Source: an uncultured Pseudomonadota bacterium (GTDB taxonomy: Bacteria > Pseudomonadota > Gammaproteobacteria > Burkholderiales > JALYOK01). From it: DNA of 64,000 nucleotides. The DNA lies in assembly GCA_902826775.1 (NCBI GenBank), contig CADEHE010000006.1, positions 118,233-182,232 on the forward strand. The letters run 5' to 3'. Below are positions 35,472 to 44,922 of the stretch, piece after piece. Under the pieces are notes generated by a model, which searched no databases, was not told where the DNA came from, and was given only the letters and a program-made list of their open reading frames with translations. Each line of letters begins with the position of its first letter. Position 1 is the first letter of the stretch. The translations under genes and the position numbers were made by a program.

Positions 35472-37184
35472 ATGCCATTCAACCAACCTCCGCCGCAACT
35501 CGGCAATCAGTACGAAGACGATCGCGCGCTGCGCAGCTTGCTGGCGCGCATGCTGCCCGGCGAAGTGCTGCGCGAAGTCGAGCCGCGGTTGCGGTCCTTG
35601 GGTGCGCTCGCCGGAGACGAACTGTATCAGCAACAGTTGAGCGAGCGCCTGGTCGAACCAAAGCTCACGCAGTGGGATGCCTGGGGTAATCGCATCGACC
35701 GCATCGAGCTGACGCCGCTGTGGCAACGCGCGCGCGAACTGTCGATTGAATATGGGCTAGTCGCAACCGCCTACGAGCGCGCCTATGGCTTGCATTCGCG
35801 CACGGTGCAATTCGCGCTCGTTCATCTGTTCGGCCCTTCGACCGATGTGTACAACTGTCCGCTGGCGATGACCGACGGCGCGGCCAAGGCATTGGTGGCG
35901 GCGGGCAATGGCGATCTCATCGAGCGCGCCGTGCCGCGTCTGATCAGTCGCGATCCGGCACAAGCGTGGACCAGCGGGCAGTGGATGACGGAATCCACCG
36001 GCGGCTCCGACGTCGGACAAGCGGAGACGATCGCACGGCGCGGTGAACATGGCGCGTGGCGCTTGTACGGACGCAAGTGGTTTACCTCAGCGGCAACATC
36101 CGATATGGCGCTCACGCTCGCGCGGCCGGAAGGCAATGCGGCCGGCGGACGCGGGCTGGCGTTGTTCTATCTGGAGACGCGCGATGCCGAGGGGCGCTAC
36201 AACGGCATCACCATCCACCGGCTGAAAGACAAACTCGGCACGCGCAAAGTCCCGACCGGCGAGCTTACGCTCGACGCAACGCAGGCGGAATTGGTCGCCG
36301 GCGAAGACGAGGGCGTCAAGCATATCGCGCCGATGCTCAACATCACGCGGCTGTGGAACAGCGTAAGTGCGGTGGCTTTCATGCGCCGTGCGGTCGCATT
36401 GGCACGCGACTATGCGCGGCGGCGCGTGGCATTCGGTGCGGCGCTAGCGCAGAAGCCGCTGCATCTGGATACGCTGGCCGGCTTGCAAGCGGAAACAGAA
36501 GCGGCGTTGCATTTGACATTTTTCGTTGCCGAGTTGTTGGGCAAGGAAGAATGCGCGGCGCTCAGGCCGGACGAGCTGCATTTGCTGCGCGCGCTCACGC
36601 CGATCGCCAAGCTGACGACCGGCAAGCAAGTCGTCAGCGTCGTCAGCGAAGCGATGGAATGTTTCGGCGGCGCCGGTTACGTTGAAGACACCGGCCTGCC
36701 GCAATTGTTGCGCGACGCGCAAGTGCTGCCGATCTGGGAAGGCACAACCAACGTGCTGGCGCTTGATTTCTTGCGCACCGCGGCAGCGGCGCAGATGCCG
36801 CTGCGCAAGTTGATTCAACACTGCTGCGCGGCGGTGCAAGATGAGCGGCTGCGCAGAGCCGTGGAGACGATCCAAGCCACTGCGCAGCGCAGCGAAAACT
36901 GGATCGGCAACGCCTCTGCCGGCGGCGCGGAACAACTCGAAGCCGGTGCGCGCCGCTATGCGCTCACGGTCGGGCGCACCGTTGCCGCGGCGCTGCTGTG
37001 CCGGCATGCGCAGTGGTCGCTGCAGCACGAAAGCGATGCGCGCGCGGCGCTGGCATGCCGCCGCTTCGTCGCCAACGGCATCGATCTGCTCGGCAATATC
37101 GATCTGGCCAACTCGCGCGCCTTGGCGCTGGACGAGCGGCCGGTCGCGTTTCCCGGCGCATCGGTGGCGTCGAGCGCGGGCTAG
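35472..37184 (+). CDS. AidB-like acyl-CoA dehydrogenase
   Basis: A 570-residue flavoprotein of the acyl-CoA dehydrogenase superfamily, longer than the standard enzymes of about 380 residues and with the AidB-type N-terminal and C-terminal extensions. The FAD-binding middle domain carries AWTSGQWMTESTGGSDVG and WFTSAATSDMALTLARP. The C-terminal helical domain has ARDYARRRVAFG and the AidB-like FGGAGYVEDTGLPQLLRDA with IWEGTTNV. AidB is an alkylation-response flavoprotein, but many members of this branch are uncharacterised dehydrogenases. Divergent from a thiolase, which would fit fatty-acid or CoA-ester catabolism. Start ATG 35472 lacks a ribosome binding site. Confidence 0.85.
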   Translation: MPFNQPPPQLGNQYEDDRALRSLLARMLPGEVLREVEPRLRSLGALAGDELYQQQLSERLVEPKLTQWDAWGNRIDRIELTPLWQRARELSIEYGLVATAYERAYGLHSRTVQFALVHLFGPSTDVYNCPLAMTDGAAKALVAAGNGDLIERAVPRLISRDPAQAWTSGQWMTESTGGSDVGQAETIARRGEHGAWRLYGRKWFTSAATSDMALTLARPEGNAAGGRGLALFYLETRDAEGRYNGITIHRLKDKLGTRKVPTGELTLDATQAELVAGEDEGVKHIAPMLNITRLWNSVSAVAFMRRAVALARDYARRRVAFGAALAQKPLHLDTLAGLQAETEAALHLTFFVAELLGKEECAALRPDELHLLRALTPIAKLTTGKQVVSVVSEAMECFGGAGYVEDTGLPQLLRDAQVLPIWEGTTNVLALDFLRTAAAAQMPLRKLIQHCCAAVQDERLRRAVETIQATAQRSENWIGNASAGGAEQLEAGARRYALTVGRTVAAALLCRHAQWSLQHESDARAALACRRFVANGIDLLGNIDLANSRALALDERPVAFPGASVASSAG

Positions 37185-37290
37185 CGCGGCGATCTTCGCG
37201 CGCTGCGCTGGCGCGGCGCATAACTCAAGCGCCACGCGGTAGTATCCGTGTTTGCGCCTCATTTGCGCCGCAGCCTACTCCAATCGCACA

Positions 37291-39108
37291 GTGAACGCTC
37301 ACGCTATTCTTCGTTCCGTCTTCGGTTATCCCGAGTTTCGTGGTCAGCAACGCGAAATCATTGAGCATTTAAGCGCCGGCGGCGATTGCTTGGTGCTGAT
37401 GCCGACCGGCGGCGGCAAGTCTCTGTGTTATCAAATTCCCGCGTTGTTGCGCGCCGGCACGGCGATCGTGGTTTCGCCATTGATCGCGCTGATGCAAGAT
37501 CAAGTCGAAGCGCTGCGCCAGCTCGGCGTCAAGGCGGCTTACCTCAATTCTTCTCTGGATGCGAGTACCGCCGCGCGCGTCGAACAGGAGTTGGCGAACG
37601 GCGAACTCGATTTGCTCTACGTCGCGCCCGAGCGTTTGCTTATGCCGCGCTGCATGGAGTTGCTGGCGCGCTGCCGCATCGCTTTGTTCGCCATCGATGA
37701 GGCGCACTGCGTGTCGCAGTGGGGGCATGACTTCCGGCCCGAGTATCGCGAACTGAACGTTCTCGCGCAGCGCTTTCCCGGTGTGCCGCGCATCGCGTTG
37801 ACCGCCACCGCCGACACGCTCACGCGGCAGGAAATCGTCGAACGCCTTGGGCTCGAGGACGCGCGCCAGTTCGTCGATAGCTTTGACCGGCCGAACATTG
37901 GCTATCGCATCGTCCACAAGCACGACACGCGCCGTCAGTTGCTCGGCTTTCTCGAAGGCCGGCGCGGCGAGGCCGGCATCATCTATCGGTTATCGCGCCG
38001 CAAGGTGGATGAGACGGCAGCCTTTCTTGCTTCCAGCGGCTGGAACGCGCTACCGTACCACGCCGGGCTGGATACCGCTACACGCAGCACGAATCAGCAG
38101 CGCTTCTTGCGCGAAGACGGCATCGTCATCGTTGCCACGATCGCTTTCGGCATGGGCATCGACAAATCCAACGTCCGCTTTGTGTTACATCTCGATTTGC
38201 CGAAGAGCATCGAAGGTTACTATCAAGAAACGGGGCGAGCGGGGCGTGATGGACTCGCCGCCGATGCTTGGATGGCGTATGGCTTGGGCGACGTCGTCAG
38301 TTTGCGGCAAATGGTGGATTCCTCCGAAGCGGGCGAGGAGCGCAAGCGCCTGGAGCGGCAAAAGCTCGATGCGCTGCTTGGCTTGTGCGAAGCGACGCGC
38401 TGCCGGCGAGAAATGCTGCTCGGTTATTTCGGCCAGCGCTATGAAGGGCCGTGCGGCAATTGCGACAACTGCCTGCAACCGCCGCAGACATGGGACGCGA
38501 CGCTGGAAGCACAAAAGGCGCTGTCGTGCGTATTTCGCACCGGGCAACGCTTTGGTGCCGCGCATGTGATCGACGTGCTGCTCGGTAAGACAACGGAGAA
38601 GGTCAAACAGTTTTCGCATGAACGCCTGAGTACCTTCGGCATCGGCGCCGATCTGGATGAACAACGCTGGCGCAGCGTGATCCGGCAACTGGTCGCCGGC
38701 GGCTTGCTGCACGTCGACCTCGCAGGGTATGGCGCATTGCAACTGGCGCCTGCCAGCCGCGCCGTGCTCAAGGGTGAGCAGCGCGTCACGCTGCGGCTAG
38801 AGCAGCGTGGCGAGCGCAAGAAAACGCGCGCGCAGCGCGGCGAAGAAAGTGCGCGCGTGCGGTTGGAGCGTGCCGGCATTCGCCCCGAGGATGAAGCGCT
38901 TTGGCAAGCGCTGCGCGATACGCGGCTGCGGCTGGCGCAGCAGCAGAGCGTGCCGCCTTACGTAATTTTTCACGACGCGACCTTGTTGGAGATGTTGGCG
39001 CGGCGGCCGCGCGACTTGGAGGAATTTGCTGCGGTCAGCGGGGTCGGCGCGCGCAAGCTCGAGCAGTATGGGGCGGTGTTTCTGGCGGTTTTGACGCAGA
39101 CGTGCTGA
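37291..39108 (+). CDS. recQ: ATP-dependent DNA helicase RecQ
   Basis: 3'-5' superfamily II DNA helicase for recombination and replication-fork repair. Motif [13 protein letters not shown], motif [20 protein letters not shown], motif III LTATAD and motif [12 protein letters not shown] are intact. A RecQ zinc-binding region ([14 protein letters not shown], then CGNCDNC), a winged-helix RQC domain and a C-terminal HRDC domain follow (about residues 535-605). I prefer GTG 37291 ([20 protein letters not shown], 605 residues); an upstream TTG at 37252 would add 13 residues. Neither has a strong ribosome binding site. Confidence 0.94.
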   Translation: MNAHAILRSVFGYPEFRGQQREIIEHLSAGGDCLVLMPTGGGKSLCYQIPALLRAGTAIVVSPLIALMQDQVEALRQLGVKAAYLNSSLDASTAARVEQELANGELDLLYVAPERLLMPRCMELLARCRIALFAIDEAHCVSQWGHDFRPEYRELNVLAQRFPGVPRIALTATADTLTRQEIVERLGLEDARQFVDSFDRPNIGYRIVHKHDTRRQLLGFLEGRRGEAGIIYRLSRRKVDETAAFLASSGWNALPYHAGLDTATRSTNQQRFLREDGIVIVATIAFGMGIDKSNVRFVLHLDLPKSIEGYYQETGRAGRDGLAADAWMAYGLGDVVSLRQMVDSSEAGEERKRLERQKLDALLGLCEATRCRREMLLGYFGQRYEGPCGNCDNCLQPPQTWDATLEAQKALSCVFRTGQRFGAAHVIDVLLGKTTEKVKQFSHERLSTFGIGADLDEQRWRSVIRQLVAGGLLHVDLAGYGALQLAPASRAVLKGEQRVTLRLEQRGERKKTRAQRGEESARVRLERAGIRPEDEALWQALRDTRLRLAQQQSVPPYVIFHDATLLEMLARRPRDLEEFAAVSGVGARKLEQYGAVFLAVLTQTC

Positions 39109-39173
39109 AGCGCGGCCACGCGATCGGTTGCAAGGTTGTTGTAAGCCTGCTGCGTTAGCTTGATTTTGCCCTA

Positions 39174-39207
39174 CGCCCCGTGTAGCCTTCGTGAGGCTTT
39201 CGGGGCG
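39174..39207 (+). other. Interrupted hairpin between recQ and the TRAP operon
   Basis: CGCCCCG (39174-39180) pairs with CGGGGCG (39201-39207), with an inner AGCC/GGCT pairing. No T-run follows, so terminator function is doubtful. It lies 31 bases ahead of dctP and could be a 5'-UTR structure. Confidence 0.4.
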
Positions 39208-39237
39208 GTATAAGAAATACGACGAGGAGAATGATGC

Positions 39238-40389
39238 ATGTCTGACGCACAAAAAAATTCAGTGCAAACAGTTGCAACCGCGCCAGCGCGGCGCAAATTT
39301 TTTCGGCGCGCGAGCGCCGGCGCCGCCGGTGGCGCGGCTCTGCTGGCGTTTCCGATGATCGGCAAAGCGCAGAGCCCGATCAAGTTGCGCATGCAGTCGC
39401 CATTTGCGCCGAAGGACTTTTTCGACGGCGTCATCAATCAAATCATCAAGACGACCGAAGAGATGGCGGGCGGTCGCTTGAAAATCGAGAAGCTGCCGCC
39501 CAACTCGGTGGTCAAGACCTTCGACATGATGGAGGCGGTGCACAAAGGCTTGCTCGATGGTTGCTTCGGGGCGTGCAGCTATTGGGTCGGAAAGAACCCG
39601 GCGTTCTCGCTGTTCGGCACCAGTCCGATGGCGGCGATGGACGCCTGGCATCACCTCAGCTGGTTCTACGCCGGCGGCGGCAAAGCGTTCTATGAGGAAT
39701 TGCAGCGCGATATCATGAAGCTGAATATCGTCGGCTTCTTGTATGGGCCGATGTACACGCAGTCGCTCGGCTGGTTCAAGAAAGAAATCAAGACGGCCGC
39801 GGATTTCAACGGCCTCAAGTACCGTACCGTCGGACTCGCCGCGGACATGACGAAGGCGATGGGCGCTTCGGTCGTCATCATCGCGCCGACCGAAATCATC
39901 CCCTCGCTCGATCGCGGTGTCATCGATGCGGCCGAGTACAACAACACCAGCTCCGACAAACTGCTGGGCTTCGCCGATGTGGCGAAGATTTGCATGCAAA
40001 AGAGCTATCACCAGAATCAAGAATGCATGGAGCTACTGGTCAACAAGAAGAAATTTGATGCATTGCCGAAAGATCTGCAGGCGATCCTGCGCTATGGCAC
40101 TCAGGCCATGACCGCGGCGATGAGCCAAGAGGGCATGCATCAGATGGGAGCTGATTTTGTCGAATTGCAAGTCAAGAATGGCGTCAAGTTCATCCAAACG
40201 CCCAAGGACGTATTGCAGGCACAGCTTGTTGCCTGGGACAAAGTCATAGCCGAGAAGTCGAAGGACCCATTCTTCGCCAAAGTGCTCGGCTCACAGAGAA
40301 AGTGGGCGGAACGCGTCGTGGGCTGGTGGCTCAGCACGCAGTTGAGTCCGGAGCTTGCGTACAATCATCTGTTCGGCAAGAAGGCGTAA
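39238..40389 (+). CDS. dctP: TRAP transporter solute-binding protein (DctP), Tat-exported
   Basis: Periplasmic receptor of a tripartite ATP-independent transporter, 383 residues. The N-terminus has a twin-arginine signal (RRKFFRRASAGAAGG, about residues 19-33), then the DctP domain (about 48-380), with the family features NFDGLKYR-like FNGLKYRTVGLAADM and DAAEYNNTSSD. Family members bind carboxylates; the large Tat-exported group is often linked to keto- or hydroxy-acids. A GAGGAGA site precedes ATG 39238. A strong terminator immediately after the gene separates it from dctQM. Confidence 0.93.
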   Translation: MSDAQKNSVQTVATAPARRKFFRRASAGAAGGAALLAFPMIGKAQSPIKLRMQSPFAPKDFFDGVINQIIKTTEEMAGGRLKIEKLPPNSVVKTFDMMEAVHKGLLDGCFGACSYWVGKNPAFSLFGTSPMAAMDAWHHLSWFYAGGGKAFYEELQRDIMKLNIVGFLYGPMYTQSLGWFKKEIKTAADFNGLKYRTVGLAADMTKAMGASVVIIAPTEIIPSLDRGVIDAAEYNNTSSDKLLGFADVAKICMQKSYHQNQECMELLVNKKKFDALPKDLQAILRYGTQAMTAAMSQEGMHQMGADFVELQVKNGVKFIQTPKDVLQAQLVAWDKVIAEKSKDPFFAKVLGSQRKWAERVVGWWLSTQLSPELAYNHLFGKKA

Positions 40390-40415
40390 CGCGGGCGCTG
40401 CGCGCAGCATCCCAG

Positions 40416-40447
40416 CTCATCCGGCGCCGCGCGCCGGATGAGTTTTT
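40416..40447 (+). terminator. Strong intrinsic terminator inside the TRAP operon
   Basis: CTCATCCGGCGC (40416-40427) is the perfect complement of GCGCCGGATGAG (40431-40442) with a three-base loop and five T residues after it. It lies 27 bases after dctP and 117 before dctQ, so it probably makes the receptor transcript much more abundant than the permease transcripts. Confidence 0.88.
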
Positions 40448-40563
40448 CAACCGTAGCACTCGTATACACTTACAGGTAGTCTTCCGTCTGCGTTGCCGAG
40501 AGACACTCAACGGGAGGTCCAGCAGCAAGTATAAGCGCCGAGGCGCACGGACCGGAGAACATC

Positions 40564-41157
40564 ATGCAGCGCTATTTGCTTTGGATCGATTCGCTTAGCA
40601 CTTGGGTCGGCAAGACGTTTTCTTGGAGTATTTTGATTTTGACTTTGGTCACGGTTTACGACGTGACCATGCGCAAACTAGTCAGCAAACCTTGGGATTG
40701 CGCGTTCGATAGCGAGCTGATGCTCTACGGCGTGCTGTTCATGATGGCGGGCGCCTATACGCTCGCGCGCAATGGGCACGTACGCGGCGATGTGCTGTAC
40801 GGATTTTTCCCGCCGCGCTTGCAAGCGGGGCTCGATCTTGCGTTGTACTTCCTGTTCTTTGTGCCCGGCGTGGCGGCGCTAGCCTACGCCGGCGTGACGT
40901 TTGCACAGGAAGCCTGGGCGGCGAAGGAGAGCTCCAGCTATAGCACTTGCGCGGCGCCGGTGTACTTGTATAAGTGGATCATCCCGGTCGCCGGCTTTCT
41001 CGTGCTGCTGCAAGGCTTTGCCGAGATGGTGCGCTGCGTGCGCTGCCTCAAGAGCGGGCAGTGGCCGCAACGTTTGCATGACGTCGAAGAAGTCGACGTC
41101 GAAGAGATGAAACACGCGCTCGGGCTGGACGGCAAGGCCGAAGGAAACAGCAAATGA
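40564..41157 (+). CDS. dctQ: TRAP transporter small permease subunit (DctQ)
   Basis: A 197-residue integral membrane protein with four predicted transmembrane helices (about residues 17-37, 55-75, 90-112 and 138-158) and the DctQ pattern SELMLYGVLFMMAGAYTL with a following NGHVRGDVLY. It pairs with DctM to form the membrane part of the transporter. Its last codons overlap the dctM start by four bases (ATGA). The C-terminal charged tail (DVEEVDVEEMKHALG) is cytoplasmic. Confidence 0.9.
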   Translation: MQRYLLWIDSLSTWVGKTFSWSILILTLVTVYDVTMRKLVSKPWDCAFDSELMLYGVLFMMAGAYTLARNGHVRGDVLYGFFPPRLQAGLDLALYFLFFVPGVAALAYAGVTFAQEAWAAKESSSYSTCAAPVYLYKWIIPVAGFLVLLQGFAEMVRCVRCLKSGQWPQRLHDVEEVDVEEMKHALGLDGKAEGNSK

Positions 41158-42593
41158 GCGGCATGAAGATCGGCCTGATCTCGCTGATCGTCGTTATCGC
41201 GATCATCTTCGCCGTCTTTTTCTCGGCCGATCAGATCACCAGCGGCCACTACGGTTTGTTGATGTTGGCGTTGATCGTGGTAGCAATCATGCTCGGTTTC
41301 CCCACGGCGTTCACTTTGATGGGGTTGGGCATGATCTTCGCCTTTATCAACTATCGCCTATCCGATCCGGATTTGACTTTCGGCGAGACCGGCGATCGCG
41401 TGTTCACGCTCATGGTAAACAGCGCCTACGGCGCCATGACCACGGACGTGCTGATCTCGGTGCCGCTGTTCATCTTCATGGGCTACTTGGTCGAGCGCGC
41501 CAACATCATCGATAAGCTGTTCAAGAGCTTGCAGGTGTCGATGGGGAATCTGCCTGGTTCATTGGGCGTGGCCACCATCGCAACGTGCGCCATCTTCGCC
41601 ACCGCCACCGGCATCATCGGTGCCACAGTGACCTTGATGGGACTGCTGGCGCTGCCGGCGATGCTGCGCGCCGGCTACAACGTCAAACTCAGCGCCGGGG
41701 CGATCACCGCGGGCGGCTGTCTGGGTATTCTCATTCCGCCGAGCGTGATGCTGATTTTGTACGGCGCCACCGCGGGCGTGCCGGTGACGCGTTTGTACGC
41801 AGGCGCCTTCCTGCCGGGTTTGATGCTGACTGGGCTTTACATCGTCTACATTGTTGTGCGCGCCAAGCTGAACCCATCGTTAGCGCCGAAACTGCCGCCG
41901 GAACAATTAGCGATTCCTTTCGCGGAAAAGGCCAAGCTGCTGTTAACTTCATTTGTGCCGCTGGCGTTGCTTATTGCGTTCGTGCTCGGCAGCATCATCA
42001 AAGGCTGGGCGACACCGACCGAAGCGGCAGCCGTGGGCGCCTTCGGCGGATTGTTGCTGGCGCTGGCCTACCGGCAATTGACCTGGGCGCGCTTGAAGGA
42101 AGCGGTATTTCTCACCGCGCGCGCTTCGGCGATGGTGTGCTGGCTGTTCGTCGGCGCCCGCATTTTCTCGGCTGCCTTCGGCTTGCTCGGGGGGCAAGAC
42201 CTCATCAAAGACTGGGTGCTTTCGATGAACATGACCGGCACGCAGTTCCTGCTAATGTCGCAAGTGATCATTTTCTTGCTCGGTTGGCCGCTGGAGTGGA
42301 CCGAGATCATCGTCATATTCATGCCGATTTTCTTGCCTCTGCTCGATCACTTTCAAATCGATCCGCTGTTCTTCGGCTTGCTGGTGGCGCTCAATCTGCA
42401 GACCGCATTCTTGTCGCCGCCGGTGGCGATGGCGGCGTTCTATTTAAAAGGCGTCGCGCCGCCGCATGTGACGTTGAATCAGATTTTCGCCGGCATGATG
42501 CCCTACATGCTGATCCAGGTCTTTGCGATGTTTTTGCTTTATATGTTTCCGCAAATTGGCTTGTGGTTGCCGCAGATGCAGTATGGGAGGTAG
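41154..42593 (+). CDS. dctM: TRAP transporter large permease subunit (DctM)
   Basis: A 479-residue sodium-coupled permease with about 12 transmembrane helices. The family's ATG/ITGATVTLMGLLALPAM-type helix and GGCLGILIPPSVMLILYGA are present, along with WATPTEAAAVGAFGG and a C-terminal FLSPPVAMAAFYLKG. It overlaps dctQ and lies 71 bases before a D-2-hydroxyacid dehydrogenase. This suggests that the imported carboxylate is, or is turned into, a hydroxyacid; that substrate link is inference. Confidence 0.92.
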   Translation: MSGMKIGLISLIVVIAIIFAVFFSADQITSGHYGLLMLALIVVAIMLGFPTAFTLMGLGMIFAFINYRLSDPDLTFGETGDRVFTLMVNSAYGAMTTDVLISVPLFIFMGYLVERANIIDKLFKSLQVSMGNLPGSLGVATIATCAIFATATGIIGATVTLMGLLALPAMLRAGYNVKLSAGAITAGGCLGILIPPSVMLILYGATAGVPVTRLYAGAFLPGLMLTGLYIVYIVVRAKLNPSLAPKLPPEQLAIPFAEKAKLLLTSFVPLALLIAFVLGSIIKGWATPTEAAAVGAFGGLLLALAYRQLTWARLKEAVFLTARASAMVCWLFVGARIFSAAFGLLGGQDLIKDWVLSMNMTGTQFLLMSQVIIFLLGWPLEWTEIIVIFMPIFLPLLDHFQIDPLFFGLLVALNLQTAFLSPPVAMAAFYLKGVAPPHVTLNQIFAGMMPYMLIQVFAMFLLYMFPQIGLWLPQMQYGR

Positions 42594-42664
42594 CGCGGTG
42601 GGACTTGTTCAGAGATTCTTTAATGCTAAATTCCAACATTCGCGGCTTTGCCTTTGACACAGAG

Positions 42665-43627
42665 ATGAAACCCAAAATCCTGATTACGCGTGAACTGTTT
42701 CCGCAGACCCTCGCTACTCTCGCGCAGCATTTCGACGTCAGCGGCAATCAAGACGATGTGCCGTTCACGGCGCAGCAAATGATGCAACACCTCGCGGATA
42801 AGGCCGGCGTGCTGGTGGTGGGCGGCGACCGCATCGACGCGGCGGCGATCGCGGCTGCGCCGCAGCTCAAAGTCATCGCCAATTGCGCGGTGGGCTATAA
42901 CAACGTCGATGTCGCGGCGGCGAGCGCGCGCAGAATTCTGGTGACGAATACGCCCGGCGTGCTCGATGAAACAACGGCGGACCTAACTTGGGCACTGATG
43001 TTCGCCGCGGCGCGCGGCGTCACCGAGCGCGAGCGCTTCGTGCGTTCCGGCAAATGGGAGAGCATCCGCTTCATTCGCAACCTGGGGCTGGATGTGCACG
43101 GTGCGACGCTCGGCATTATCGGCATGGGACGCATCGGCCAGGCGGTGGCGCGTCGCGCAGCCGGTTTCAACATGCGCGTTATTTACAGCAACCGCGCCCG
43201 TTTGGGCAGCGACATCGAGCGTGCCTGCAACGCGTCCTATGTCGAGAAGGCGGAACTGCTGCGGCAAGCCGATTTCGTCACTTTACACATGCCGTACTCG
43301 GCAGAGAATCATCATTTGATCGGGGCGAAGGAGATCGCGTTGATGCAGCCAAGCGCTGTTCTGATCAACGCCGCCCGCGGCGGCATTGTCGATGAGCTTG
43401 CGCTTATCGACGCACTGAAGAACAAGCGCATCGCCGCGGCCGGCATCGATGTGTTCGAAAATGAACCAAAAGTTCGCCCGGAGTTTTTCGCACTCGACAA
43501 CGTGGTGCTGTTGCCGCACATCGGCAGTGCGACGACCGGGACGCGGCGTAAAATGGCCGACCTAGCGGCGCAGAACTTGATTGCGGGATTGACTACCGGG
43601 ACGGCGCCAAATCTGGTGAACGGGTGA
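42665..43627 (+). CDS. D-2-hydroxyacid dehydrogenase (glyoxylate/hydroxypyruvate reductase type)
   Basis: A 320-residue NAD(P)-dependent D-isomer-specific 2-hydroxyacid dehydrogenase. I chose ATG 42665 (MKPKILITRELFPQTLATL), the usual family start; ATG 42623 would add 14 residues. The Rossmann motif GMGRIGQAVARRA is at about residue 150; catalytic Arg is in NAARGGIVDE, Glu in FENEP and His in LLPHIGSAT. The family reduces glyoxylate, hydroxypyruvate or similar 2-oxoacids. With dctQM upstream and a tartronate-semialdehyde-type reductase downstream, a glycerate/glyoxylate-related catabolic role is likely. Confidence 0.9.
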   Translation: MKPKILITRELFPQTLATLAQHFDVSGNQDDVPFTAQQMMQHLADKAGVLVVGGDRIDAAAIAAAPQLKVIANCAVGYNNVDVAAASARRILVTNTPGVLDETTADLTWALMFAAARGVTERERFVRSGKWESIRFIRNLGLDVHGATLGIIGMGRIGQAVARRAAGFNMRVIYSNRARLGSDIERACNASYVEKAELLRQADFVTLHMPYSAENHHLIGAKEIALMQPSAVLINAARGGIVDELALIDALKNKRIAAAGIDVFENEPKVRPEFFALDNVVLLPHIGSATTGTRRKMADLAAQNLIAGLTTGTAPNLVNG

Positions 43628-43709
43628 CGAGTAAAGCGCACAGGTGTCGACACGCATGGCTATCGGCAATTGCATATACACGCCCCACTTTGCAGCGCTA
43701 AATTAAAGT

Positions 43710-43736
43710 TGATCTAATTCTTGCTGTGATAGATCA
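43710..43736. promoter_or_regulatory. Inverted repeat, possible operator
   Basis: TGATCTA (43710-43716) and TAGATCA (43730-43736) are perfect inverted arms with centres 20 bases apart, about two helical turns, in an AT-rich stretch 85 bases before the tartronate-semialdehyde-reductase-like gene. A dimeric regulator could bind; no regulator gene adjoins. Confidence 0.3.
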
Positions 43737-43821
43737 GCATGTATGGGAAAACTACCGGCAGTCGAACGCACTTGACGCCTTCATTCACTGGCCCTCTTCT
43801 GGCAAATCGGAGATCTAACAA

Positions 43822-44691
43822 ATGCAAATCGGATTCGTAGGCCTCGGCATTATGGGACGCCCGCAGGCGCTGAACCTGATCAAAGGCGGCAACAAACTGA
43901 TGGTGTGGGCGCGGCGCAAGGAGTCGATGCAACCCTTGATCGACGCCGGCGCGGCGCCGGGCACTTCCCCTAAAGACGTTGCCGCAAACTGCGATGTGAC
44001 GTTCACCATGGTGGCCGACACACCCGACGTACAGGCGGTGGTTCTTGGCCCAGAGGGTTGTATACACGGGGTTAAGAAGGGTTCGGTGATCGCCGACATG
44101 AGCACCATTTCGCCGAACGCGACGAAGGAGATCGCGGCGCAACTCGCGGCGAAAGGGGCGGAGATGCTGGACGCGCCGGTTTCCGGCGGCGAGATCGGCG
44201 CTGTCAACGGCACCTTGACCATCATGGTCGGGGGTAAGCCGGAGGTGTTCGAGAAGGTGAAACCGCTGTTCGCCTGCATGGGCAAGACCATCACCCTGGT
44301 GGGCGGCAACGGGGCGGGCCAAGTTGCTAAGGCGTGCAACCAAATCGTGGTGGGCGTTTCCATTCAAGCTGTGTCCGAGGCCTTGGCTTTGGCCAAACGG
44401 TTCGGCGTCGATCCGGCCAAGGTGCGGGAGGCACTGATGGGTGGGTTTGCCGGATCCAAAATTATGGAAATTCATGGTAACCGAATGATTTCTGGGGACT
44501 TTAAGCCCGGATTTAAGGCCAAGTTGCACCAGAAAGACATGCGCATCGTCATGCAGGCTGCTGAGCAACTCGGCATGGCATTGCCCGGTGCGGCACTGTT
44601 CACCCAACATCTGAATGCCCTGATCGGGGGCGGCGACGGCGAGCTCGACTCCTCCGGCATCTACAAGGTAATCGAGCGCATGGCGAAGTAG
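43822..44691 (+). CDS. 2-hydroxy-3-oxopropionate (tartronate semialdehyde) reductase-like
   Basis: A 289-residue 6-phosphogluconate dehydrogenase-fold beta-hydroxyacid dehydrogenase, similar to GarR/GlxR. The NAD(P) motif is GLGIMGRPQALNL (residues 7-19), the substrate motif DAPVSGGEIGAVNGTLTIMVGG is at about residues 116-137, and the catalytic lysine lies in AGQVAKACNQ (Lys170). Members reduce tartronate semialdehyde to D-glycerate; closely related 3-hydroxyisobutyrate dehydrogenases cannot be excluded. It follows the hydroxyacid dehydrogenase after 194 bases. Confidence 0.88.
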   Translation: MQIGFVGLGIMGRPQALNLIKGGNKLMVWARRKESMQPLIDAGAAPGTSPKDVAANCDVTFTMVADTPDVQAVVLGPEGCIHGVKKGSVIADMSTISPNATKEIAAQLAAKGAEMLDAPVSGGEIGAVNGTLTIMVGGKPEVFEKVKPLFACMGKTITLVGGNGAGQVAKACNQIVVGVSIQAVSEALALAKRFGVDPAKVREALMGGFAGSKIMEIHGNRMISGDFKPGFKAKLHQKDMRIVMQAAEQLGMALPGAALFTQHLNALIGGGDGELDSSGIYKVIERMAK

Positions 44692-44922
44692 GGCGCTGGG
44701 CTGGTTGCACATGCGATTGTGTAAACATTGATGGAGCGTCGCCAAAGCGCCAATTCAGGGTACGAAAAGGCAGCGAACGTGCTACCATGCTGCGCCGCGG
44801 TTACGGGTCTTGTGATTGGGATCGCGTTCGGTTGAAAACTCGAAAAGTCTTTTTGCACTGTTACTTAGGGTGCATTACTGCGAAGATACATTCGTTGTCT
44901 TTTTGCTAATTAAATTGTCGAA

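Noticed and set aside
39174..39207. Hairpin after recQ as an intrinsic terminator
   Set aside because: The stem is interrupted and no T-run follows; kept only as an unassigned hairpin.
41585..42664. Plus-strand extension upstream of the hydroxyacid dehydrogenase
   Set aside because: This part is an out-of-frame reading of dctM. The enzyme starts at MKPKI (42665).
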